A stretch of DNA of 64,000 bases from an uncultured Photobacterium sp. (GTDB lineage: Bacteria; Pseudomonadota; Gammaproteobacteria; Enterobacterales; Vibrionaceae). Where the stretch lies: positions 1-64,000 of the forward strand of contig NZ_CAMRAN010000003.1 of the NCBI RefSeq assembly GCF_947039875.1. Direction: 5' to 3'. Under the pieces are notes generated by a model. That model did no database searches and had not been told where the DNA came from. It saw only the letters and a list, made by a program, of their open reading frames with translations. Shown in pieces: positions 57,145 through 64,000 of the stretch. The number at the start of each line of letters is the position of its first letter. The first letter of the stretch is position 1. A program made the translations under genes and the position numbers.

Positions 57145-59022
57145 ATGGCATTATGGGGTGGGCGGTTTAGTCAGGCAGCTGACATCAGATTTAAACAATT
57201 TAATGATTCGTTGCGTTTTGACTATCGACTCGCAGAGCAAGATATTGTCGGTTCAATAGCTTGGTCAAAAGCCCTGCGCCAAGTGAACGTACTTACTGAA
57301 ACAGAGCAACAACAGCTTGAATTGGCACTAAATGAACTTAAATTAGCGGTAATGGAAGATCCTGAACAAATTCTCGCTTCCGATGCTGAAGATATTCACA
57401 GTTGGGTTGAACAGCAGTTGATTGCTAAAGTGGGGGATTTGGGTAAAAAACTACACACGGGTCGTTCACGTAATGATCAGGTGGCGACGGATCTTAAACT
57501 GTGGTGCCGTCAGCAAGGTCAGCAATTATTGTTGATGTTAGATAAATTACAGCAACAGTTAGTTACCGTCGCCCGCCAACATCAAGCAACGGTATTACCC
57601 GGATATACCCATTTGCAACGAGCGCAGCCCGTCACTTTTGCCCATTGGTGTTTAGCGTATGTTGAAATGCTAGAGCGTGATCATTCACGCTTAGATGATG
57701 CTATGACGCGACTTGATACCTGCCCGTTAGGCTCTGGCGCACTGGCAGGAACGGCGTATCCGATAGATCGTGAAGTGTTAGCCCATAACCTTGGTTTTCA
57801 GCGCGCAACCCGTAATAGTCTTGATTCGGTGTCTGATCGTGATCACGTGATGGAACTATTATCTACCGCATCAATTTCAATGTTGCATTTATCACGAATG
57901 GCGGAAGATTTAATTTTCTATAATTCTGGCGAATCTAATTTCATTGAACTTGATGATGCGGTGACCTCAGGTTCATCATTGATGCCGCAAAAGAAAAACC
58001 CTGATGCTCTGGAGCTTATTCGTGGCAAGTGTGGCCGAGTGTACGGTGCTATGACAGCGATGATGATGACGGTTAAAGCATTACCGCTAGCTTACAATAA
58101 GGACATGCAAGAAGACAAAGAAGGGTTATTTGATGCGTTAGATAGCTGGCATGATTGTATGGAAATGGCGGCATTATGTTTTGAAGGGATCAAGATTAAT
58201 CAAGATCGTACTTTAGAAGCGGCGATGCAAGGCTATTCAAATGCGACCGAATTAGCCGATTATTTAGTGGCGAAAGGGATCCCTTTTCGAGAAGCTCATC
58301 ATATTGTTGGAGTGGCGGTGGTGGCTGCGATTGCCAAAGGCTGTGCGTTAGAAGAACTCTCTCTTGAGGAGATGAAACAATTTTCGACGGTGATTGAAAG
58401 TGATGTCTATCCGATGTTGACCATTGAATCATGTTTAGATAAACGTTGCGCTCTTGGTGGCGTAGCGCCAAACCAAGTTGATTATGCTATTGGTCAAGCA
58501 GAGAAGCGGCTTGATAAGCGTTATTCGCCTAATGTTAAAGTACGAGGTGCACGACTCACCGATCTTGATGCTATTGAAGGCATGGTGGTGTATTGGGCGG
58601 GGCTAGGTGAGAATTTACCGCGTAATCGTAATGAGTTAGTGCGCGATATTGGCTCGTTTGCAGTGGCTGAAAACCATGGTGTAGTAACCGGGTGTGCATC
58701 ATTGTATGTCTATGATTCTGGACTGGCTGAGATACGATCTTTAGGGGTTGAAGCGGGCTGGCAACAACAAGGTCAAGGAAAAGCGATTGTTGAACATTTG
58801 CTTGATAAAGCCACTCAAATGGCGATAAAAAAAGTGTTTGTGTTAACTCGAGTGCCAGAGTTCTTTATGAAACGTGGTTTTACGCCAACCTCAAAAGCCT
58901 TATTACCAGAGAAAGTAATGAAAGACTGTGATCGTTGTCCACGCCAACATGCGTGTGATGAGGTCGCTCTAGAGGTCTGGCTTGATCAAGCTCAGCATAT
59001 TCCAACGGTGAATGTTGCTTAG
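57145..59022 (+). CDS. argH: Argininosuccinate lyase fused to an N-acetyltransferase (ArgH-ArgA fusion)
   Basis: The 625-residue protein is a bifunctional enzyme. Residues 1 to about 460 are argininosuccinate lyase, with the signature [12 protein letters not shown] at 276-287 (catalytic Ser near 277) and TGRSRNDQ at 105-112. Residues 466-625 are a GNAT acetyltransferase with the acetyl-CoA loop QQQGQGKA at 540-547 and three cysteines in [11 protein letters not shown] near the end. Such ArgH(A) fusions, described in Moritella and vibrios, supply N-acetylglutamate synthase as well as the last step of arginine synthesis. Last gene of the operon. Confidence 0.95.
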   Translation: MALWGGRFSQAADIRFKQFNDSLRFDYRLAEQDIVGSIAWSKALRQVNVLTETEQQQLELALNELKLAVMEDPEQILASDAEDIHSWVEQQLIAKVGDLGKKLHTGRSRNDQVATDLKLWCRQQGQQLLLMLDKLQQQLVTVARQHQATVLPGYTHLQRAQPVTFAHWCLAYVEMLERDHSRLDDAMTRLDTCPLGSGALAGTAYPIDREVLAHNLGFQRATRNSLDSVSDRDHVMELLSTASISMLHLSRMAEDLIFYNSGESNFIELDDAVTSGSSLMPQKKNPDALELIRGKCGRVYGAMTAMMMTVKALPLAYNKDMQEDKEGLFDALDSWHDCMEMAALCFEGIKINQDRTLEAAMQGYSNATELADYLVAKGIPFREAHHIVGVAVVAAIAKGCALEELSLEEMKQFSTVIESDVYPMLTIESCLDKRCALGGVAPNQVDYAIGQAEKRLDKRYSPNVKVRGARLTDLDAIEGMVVYWAGLGENLPRNRNELVRDIGSFAVAENHGVVTGCASLYVYDSGLAEIRSLGVEAGWQQQGQGKAIVEHLLDKATQMAIKKVFVLTRVPEFFMKRGFTPTSKALLPEKVMKDCDRCPRQHACDEVALEVWLDQAQHIPTVNVA

Positions 59023-59048
59023 TCCAATATTAGCGATGGATTGATATC

Positions 59049-59088
59049 AAAAAGCCCTCACTTTATTGTAAAGTAAGGGCTTTCTTTG
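59049..59088. terminator. Bidirectional terminator (argH / prx-grx)
   Basis: A 14-pair stem around AAAGCCCT and AGGGCTTT with one mismatch and a three-base loop lies between convergent genes. Confidence 0.88.
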
Positions 59089-59105
59089 TAGCTAATGATT
59101 ATTGC

Positions 59106-59834
59106 TTAGCCTAAGAAAATTTCTAGTTCTTCGCTACCACCAATGTGTTTACCACCGATGAAGACTTGAGGCACAGTGCTACGGCCAGTAATTGCACGTA
59201 GAGAAACCGTGGTTGCGTCTTTGCCTAGAATGATTTCTTCATACTGTAGGCCTTTGTCGATTAAATTCTGTTTTGCTTTAACACAGAAAGGACAACCAGG
59301 CTTTGAGAATACAGTGATTGATTCTTGTAGTTTTTGCTCAGGTGCAATGTAGTTCAACATTGTATCAGCGTCAGAGACTTTGAACGGGTCGCCTGGTTCT
59401 TCGTTTTCAACGAACATTTTCTCAACCACGCCGTTTTTAACCAGCATGCTGTAACGCCATGAACGCGCACCAAAACCTAGGTCGTCTTTTTCAACTAACA
59501 TACCCATGCCGTTAGTGAACTCACCATTACCATCTGGAATGAAAGTGATATTTTCTGCTTCTTGATCTGCTTTCCATGCATTCATTACGAACGTATCGTT
59601 AACCGATACACATAGAATGTCGTCAACGCCATTGTCAGCAAATACTGATGCTAGCTCGTTATAACGAGGTAGATGGCTAGAAGAACATGTTGGTGTAAAT
59701 GCGCCTGGTAGGCTAAATACAACCACTGTTTTATTAGCAAATAACTCATTAGTTGTTACGTCTACCCATTGATCACCCTTACGAGTGTGGAAAGTAACTT
59801 GAGGTACTGGCTGACCTTCTTTAGATGCGAACAT
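59106..59834 (-). CDS. Peroxiredoxin-glutaredoxin hybrid
   Basis: This 242-residue fusion reduces peroxides using glutathione directly. The N-terminal Prx5-type domain has the peroxidatic Cys50 in [15 protein letters not shown]; the C-terminal glutaredoxin has the active site CPFC at 181-184, TVPQVFIGG and GG-S-E. The hybrid is known from Haemophilus and Vibrionaceae. It is divergent from oxyR across an OxyR site, so it is very likely H2O2-inducible. Confidence 0.95.
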   Translation of the reverse strand: MFASKEGQPVPQVTFHTRKGDQWVDVTTNELFANKTVVVFSLPGAFTPTCSSSHLPRYNELASVFADNGVDDILCVSVNDTFVMNAWKADQEAENITFIPDGNGEFTNGMGMLVEKDDLGFGARSWRYSMLVKNGVVEKMFVENEEPGDPFKVSDADTMLNYIAPEQKLQESITVFSKPGCPFCVKAKQNLIDKGLQYEEIILGKDATTVSLRAITGRSTVPQVFIGGKHIGGSEELEIFLG

Positions 59835-59941
59835 AATGTGATTCCTTAAAAAATATAAATAAATTTAATGCAATCGGAGCTTCGTAAATATGTTCTCCAT
59901 ATTGATGAAGTAATTATGCGATTTTACTCTTGATAGTTCTA

Positions 59942-59978
59942 ATCGTTTACTGCTATGGTTTTGATAGTTGATTCCTAT
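59942..59978. promoter_or_regulatory. OxyR binding site between prx-grx and oxyR
   Basis: The pattern ATCG-N7-CTAT-N7-ATAG-N7-CTAT matches the OxyR consensus ATAG-N7-CTAT-N7-ATAG-N7-CTAT at 15 of 16 fixed positions. It ends 15 bases before the oxyR start and about 108 bases from the prx-grx start, fitting oxyR autorepression and activation of the divergent peroxidase. Confidence 0.92.
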
Positions 59979-59993
59979 TGGTAACCTTAGCTA

Positions 59994-60905
59994 ATGAATA
60001 TTCGAGATCTTGAGTACCTTGTCGCCCTATCTGAACATAAGCATTTTCGTAAAGCCGCTGAAGCATGTTACGTCAGTCAGCCAACCCTAAGTGGTCAAAT
60101 TCGTAAATTAGAAGATGAACTAGGGGTGTCGTTGTTAGAACGAACCAGTCGTCGCGTACTTTTTACCGATGCGGGATTGAGTTTAGTCGCCCAAGCTCAA
60201 AAAGTGTTGCTTGAGGTCAAAATATTGACCGAACTTGCTAGTTTACAAGGAGAAAGCATGGCCGGCCCGTTACATATTGGCTTTATTCCAACGGTTGGTC
60301 CATATTTATTACCACAAATTATTCCAACACTTAAAGAAGCTTTTCCTGAATTAGAGTTGTTTTTACATGAAGCGCAAACTCATCAGTTAATTCAACAACT
60401 TGAAGAGGGAAAACTTGATTGCATTATTTTAGCGGCAGTCAAAGAGAGCGAACCGTTTATTGAGCTGTCATTGTATGATGAGCCAATGATGCTTGCTGTG
60501 CCTGAAACTCACCAATGGGCACAAGAGAAAGAAATTGATATGTCATGTTTACACGGTGAAACTTTATTGATGTTGGAAGATGGCCACTGTTTGCGTAATC
60601 AAGCATTAGGTTTTTGTTTTGCGGCGGGTGCACGTGATGATGGTCGTTTTAAAGCGACTAGCCTTGAAACTCTACGTAATATGGTCGCTGCGGGCAGTGG
60701 TATAACTTTATTGCCTCAGTTAGCAACCCCTAAAGAACATTGCCGTGATGGGGTTTGTTATATTGCAGCAGAACATCCGCAACCAACCCGTTTAATAACC
60801 CTAGCCTACCGTCCGGGATCACCGTTAAAATCACGTTATGAGAAATTAGCGGCGGTGATAAAGGCTAAGATGCCGACTATTTTTGAAAAGCATGTCCAAC
60901 AATAA
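59994..60905 (+). CDS. oxyR: Hydrogen peroxide-sensing regulator OxyR
   Basis: OxyR is a LysR-family activator turned on by an intramolecular disulfide. The 303-residue protein has the N-terminal helix-turn-helix RKAAEACYVSQPTLSGQIRKLEDELG and the redox cysteines Cys199 and Cys208 in GHCLRNQALGFC, at the same positions as in E. coli OxyR. Its ATG lacks a strong binding site, consistent with low expression. Followed by a terminator shared with mrcA. Confidence 0.97.
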   Translation: MNIRDLEYLVALSEHKHFRKAAEACYVSQPTLSGQIRKLEDELGVSLLERTSRRVLFTDAGLSLVAQAQKVLLEVKILTELASLQGESMAGPLHIGFIPTVGPYLLPQIIPTLKEAFPELELFLHEAQTHQLIQQLEEGKLDCIILAAVKESEPFIELSLYDEPMMLAVPETHQWAQEKEIDMSCLHGETLLMLEDGHCLRNQALGFCFAAGARDDGRFKATSLETLRNMVAAGSGITLLPQLATPKEHCRDGVCYIAAEHPQPTRLITLAYRPGSPLKSRYEKLAAVIKAKMPTIFEKHVQQ

Positions 60906-60939
60906 TTGCTAATACCGACGATCAGTCATGATATTTGAG

Positions 60940-60971
60940 CAAAAAAAGAGCGCCAATCGGCGCTCTTTTTG
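60940..60971. terminator. Bidirectional terminator (oxyR / mrcA)
   Basis: GAGCGCC / GGCGCTC with a four-base loop is flanked by a seven-A run and a five-T run. Confidence 0.95.
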
Positions 60972-60991
60972 ATTGCGATTAGAAATCGTAA

Positions 60992-63580
60992 TTAGAATAA
61001 CTCTTCTGCTGTTTCAGTCTCAAACTTCTGTTCATAAATGACTTGGCGAACAGATTGTTTTGGTTCAGTACCTTTGATGAAGTACTCATACATTGAGCTT
61101 GAACCACTACGATCTGAAAGTTTACCTGTTGTACGATCAATACGTACTTTAACAATGTCGGCAGGAATTTGTAGTGGTTGTTCTGGCGTATTTTCCAATG
61201 CTGCACGCATGAAATTAATCCATGCTGGTTGAGCGGCATTACCACCGTATTCACCACCTATAACTTGGTTTTTTCCGAGGTTGCTATTATATCGAGTGCG
61301 TCCGAGTGTATGGCGGTGATCATCAAAACCAACCCATGTTGTCGCAACAATGTTAGGACCAAAACCGGTATACCAAGCATCTTTCGAATCGTTAGTAGTA
61401 CCTGTTTTTCCACCAATATCATGTCGATCTAATACGCGAGCTCTAAAGCCTGTACCATATGAATGATTGGGCTCACCCCAAATATTACTGGTCAACATTT
61501 GACGAACAAGAAATGCATTTTGCTCACTTATCACTTCAGGAGCATAACGTACATCAGGCGGTGTGATCACTTGCTCTAGCTGTGCTAATGTTGGTTTTTC
61601 AGCAGTCGATGATGGCGCTTTTTGAATTGGTGTATTTTGAGCTGCTGTTGCGAGTGCTACTTGCATTTTTGCTTGTGGATTTTGACTTTGGCAAACATCG
61701 TCACAAACAATTTTAGGATTAGCACTGTAGATCAACCCACCATTACTATTATCAACTTTATTGATAAGGAATGGTTTAACGGCATAACCACCGTTAGCAA
61801 ACACAGAATAACCTTGAGCTAACTCTAGTGGCGTTAAACTACCGGCACCTAACGCTAACGGTTCTGCACGAGGAAGATCAGAGCGTTTAAATCCAAATCG
61901 AGTGAGGTAGTTAATCGTAAAATCTAAACCAGCTAGACGTAATACACGAATCGCCATCACGTTGATAGAACGTGCTAGACCAATGCGAGCACGGGTCGGA
62001 CCCCCGTAACGACCATCAGCATTTTTTGGTCGCCATGCGGTACCTTGCCATTTATCCCATTTAGTTATCGGTGCATCATTAATTAGCGTGGCTAGCGTCA
62101 TTCCTTTTTCAATTGCAGCCGAGTAAATAAAGGGCTTAATGCCTGAACCTACCTGTCGAATCGATTGAGTCGCGCGGTTAAATTTACTTTGAGTGTAGTT
62201 AAAACCACCGATCATTGCCAATACCGCACCGTTGTTTGGTGACATTGCCACAAATGACGTATTTGCTCCTGGTACTTGGCTTAATACCCAATGATCAGTT
62301 GTTACTGCGGCAGTATCTGCTGTTGCTGCAACCGTCGTAGCTTTATTTTGAACCCAGATTTGTTGACCTGCAGTTAAAATTTGGGTCGCTGTTGTTGGTG
62401 CAGGGCCTTGGGTGGTATTGCTCTGGAACTTACGTGCCCATTTCATACCATTCCAATTTAAGGTTATCGTTTGACCTTGTTTGGTCACCACTGTCGCGGT
62501 TTGTTGCTTAACCTGAGTAACGACCGCTGGAATTAATTCACCGTAAGTTGGCTGGTTGCTTAGCTTCTCAACGATCTGATTTGCGTTTAGAGGCGTTTGA
62601 CCTGGCTTCCATATTACTGCTGTTGCACCACGATAACCATGTCGTTCATCGTAACTGAGTAAGTTATCAACAGCCGCTTGCTGAGCGGCATGCTGTAACT
62701 TCGCATTGATGGTGGTGTAAACGTTCATGCCTTTAGTGTAAGCATCTTCACCATAGCGGTTAACCATCCATGCACGTGCTCGTTCTGCAACGTAAGGCGC
62801 ATAAAGTTGAATTTCTGCGCGATGGTAATGGGAAATAATTGGCTCTGAACGCGCTTTATCCATTTGTGCTTGGGTGATGTAACCTTCTTTAAACATACGA
62901 TCAAGTACCACATTACGACGAGTTGTCGCACGATCGATAGAGTAAATTGGGTTCATGGTTGATGGCGCTTTAGGCAAGCCAGCAATAACAGCCATTTCAC
63001 TTAATGTTAGCTCATTAACACTTTTACCGAAGTAAACCTGTGCCGCCGCTCCAACACCATAAGCACGATAGCCGAGGTAAATTTTATTTAGATAAAGTTC
63101 AAGAATTTGATCTTTCGTTAAAATTTGCTCGATATGAATCGCAATAAATGCTTCTCGAATTTTACGAGAGAAAGTCTTTTTATTGGATAAGAAAAAGTTA
63201 CGTGCAAGCTGTTGTGTGATTGTACTGGCACCTTGACGCGCATGACCAGAGGTTAACATCACAAACACGGCACGAGCAATACCAATAGGATCGACACCGT
63301 GATGCTCATAAAAACGACTGTCTTCGGTCGCAATAAAACCATCGACTAGCAGTGGTGGCATTTGTTTAAGTGTTAGTGGTATACGACGTTTCTCACCAAA
63401 CTGTGAGATCAGTTCACCATCAGCACTGTACACCCTTAATGGTGTTTGCAGTTCTATATTTTTTAATTTAGCAACATCTGGTAGGTCTGGTTTTAGGTAT
63501 AAATAAAAACCAAAAATTGTACCCACTCCAAGAGTGATGCAAATTATTGCAAGTATTAGTAATCGCTTTATGAACTTCAC
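60992..63580 (-). CDS. mrcA: Penicillin-binding protein 1A
   Basis: PBP1A polymerises and cross-links peptidoglycan in the periplasm. The 862-residue protein has an N-terminal membrane anchor (about 7-28), a glycosyltransferase-51 domain (FIATEDSRFYEHHGVDPIGIARA; RQGASTITQQLARN), an OB-like insertion, and a transpeptidase with the serine motif GSGIKPF, the SxN region ARSINVM and KTGTT. The tail EQKFETETAEELF is acidic. Divergent from pilM, an arrangement general in gammaproteobacteria. Confidence 0.97.
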   Translation of the reverse strand: MKFIKRLLILAIICITLGVGTIFGFYLYLKPDLPDVAKLKNIELQTPLRVYSADGELISQFGEKRRIPLTLKQMPPLLVDGFIATEDSRFYEHHGVDPIGIARAVFVMLTSGHARQGASTITQQLARNFFLSNKKTFSRKIREAFIAIHIEQILTKDQILELYLNKIYLGYRAYGVGAAAQVYFGKSVNELTLSEMAVIAGLPKAPSTMNPIYSIDRATTRRNVVLDRMFKEGYITQAQMDKARSEPIISHYHRAEIQLYAPYVAERARAWMVNRYGEDAYTKGMNVYTTINAKLQHAAQQAAVDNLLSYDERHGYRGATAVIWKPGQTPLNANQIVEKLSNQPTYGELIPAVVTQVKQQTATVVTKQGQTITLNWNGMKWARKFQSNTTQGPAPTTATQILTAGQQIWVQNKATTVAATADTAAVTTDHWVLSQVPGANTSFVAMSPNNGAVLAMIGGFNYTQSKFNRATQSIRQVGSGIKPFIYSAAIEKGMTLATLINDAPITKWDKWQGTAWRPKNADGRYGGPTRARIGLARSINVMAIRVLRLAGLDFTINYLTRFGFKRSDLPRAEPLALGAGSLTPLELAQGYSVFANGGYAVKPFLINKVDNSNGGLIYSANPKIVCDDVCQSQNPQAKMQVALATAAQNTPIQKAPSSTAEKPTLAQLEQVITPPDVRYAPEVISEQNAFLVRQMLTSNIWGEPNHSYGTGFRARVLDRHDIGGKTGTTNDSKDAWYTGFGPNIVATTWVGFDDHRHTLGRTRYNSNLGKNQVIGGEYGGNAAQPAWINFMRAALENTPEQPLQIPADIVKVRIDRTTGKLSDRSGSSSMYEYFIKGTEPKQSVRQVIYEQKFETETAEELF

Positions 63581-63728
63581 TTGAGATTTCCCGTTACGCC
63601 ATCGTTCTGGCGGTCATTATCTATTATCTTTTACCTTCAAGTATAAAGATAACAAAAAATTAATTAATGCCGTTGATGGTGTTTATTCGAAATAGTTTGT
63701 TTTTTCGCCACATAGGAGCATAACACGG

Positions 63729-64000
63729 ATGTTTCGGAACCCATTAAGTGTTGGGGTAGATATTGGTAATCACAGTATAAAAGCTGTGGCACTACAACAA
63801 AAAAAAGAGCAGTTTGAGTTAGCTGCGTTTATTGAAATTGAATTGACTAAAACAGTCATAAATGATCAGCATAGCGTGAATAATGCTGAGCTGTTGTCAG
63901 CAATGCGTCAAATTAAAAAGCAATTACCATGGCAAGCCAAAGCCGTTACCTTAGCCTTACCTGATAGTGCAGTGATCAGCAAAGTTGTTCAATTAGATAC
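63729..64000 (+). CDS. pilM: Type IV pilus assembly protein PilM (5' part, cut by window end)
   Basis: Ninety codons are visible: the start MFRNPLSVGVDIGNHSIKAV has the actin-like phosphate-1 motif VGVDIGNHSIK, and LPDSAVISKVVQL follows as in PilM. PilM is a cytosolic actin-like protein linking the pilus machine (PilN, PilO) to the inner membrane. The gene runs off the right edge without a stop. ATG 63729 has AGGAG 11 bases upstream. Divergence from mrcA is the standard place of the pilMNOPQ operon. Confidence 0.93.
   Translation, partial: MFRNPLSVGVDIGNHSIKAVALQQKKEQFELAAFIEIELTKTVINDQHSVNNAELLSAMRQIKKQLPWQAKAVTLALPDSAVISKVVQLD

Overview
The window is a contiguous, gene-dense stretch of a gammaproteobacterial chromosome, almost certainly Vibrionaceae and most probably Photobacterium or a close relative. 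The reasons are the AphA quorum-sensing regulator, the peroxiredoxin-glutaredoxin hybrid divergent from oxyR, the ArgH-acetyltransferase fusion, the Vibrio-type LPS core (wav/waa) locus next to mutM and coaD, and a moderately AT-rich composition. The genus is an inference; the family-level signals come from the proteins. I see no rRNA, tRNA, insertion sequence, prophage or CRISPR array.

Region 1 (1-17.3 kb) is the accessory part. An octanucleotide repeat at the left edge is followed by a small membrane protein, mutM, a UDP-sugar epimerase and coaD. Then comes the LPS core locus: a family-9 glycosyltransferase, Kdo kinase (kdkA), Kdo transferase (waaA), a glycerophosphotransferase-like protein, a capsule-type sugar transferase and a WaaE-like glycosyltransferase. 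A tightly packed eight-gene minus-strand operon follows: lpxM-type acyltransferase, O-antigen ligase, GT25, GT4, HAD phosphatase, a nucleotidyltransferase-kinase fusion, a second nucleotidyltransferase and WavE. The kinase, nucleotidyltransferase and phosphatase genes look like a module that makes and activates an unusual LPS substituent.

Region 2 (17-29 kb) is housekeeping: a TetR regulator, an EnvC-type amidase activator, gpmI, a rhodanese, secB-gpsA-cysE, trmL, the cpxRA envelope-stress system divergent from cpxP (with a perfect CpxR box between them), and pfkA. Region 3 (29-45 kb) holds tpiA, a DUF3135 protein, an Fe-S-type regulator with fpr, glpX, glpK-glpF, zapB, rraA, menA, hslVU (with a near-consensus sigma-32 promoter), ftsN, cytR, priA and rpmE (with a structured leader). 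Region 4 (45-64 kb) holds metJ divergent from metBL (tandem Met boxes between), aphA, ppc, the argCBGH(A) operon, prx-grx divergent from oxyR (15/16 OxyR site between), mrcA, and the start of pilM, cut by the window edge.

The most intriguing non-genic signal is in the 630-bp gap between ppc and argC. It encodes a 15-codon ORF with a good ribosome binding site that ends in three consecutive arginine codons, MNQIYTSAFIPLRRR. This is what a leader peptide sensing arginine supply would look like. It sits where related genomes carry argE, which is absent here. Other signals without an assigned function are a perfect 14-bp inverted repeat in front of gpmI and a strong hairpin in the rhodanese leader.
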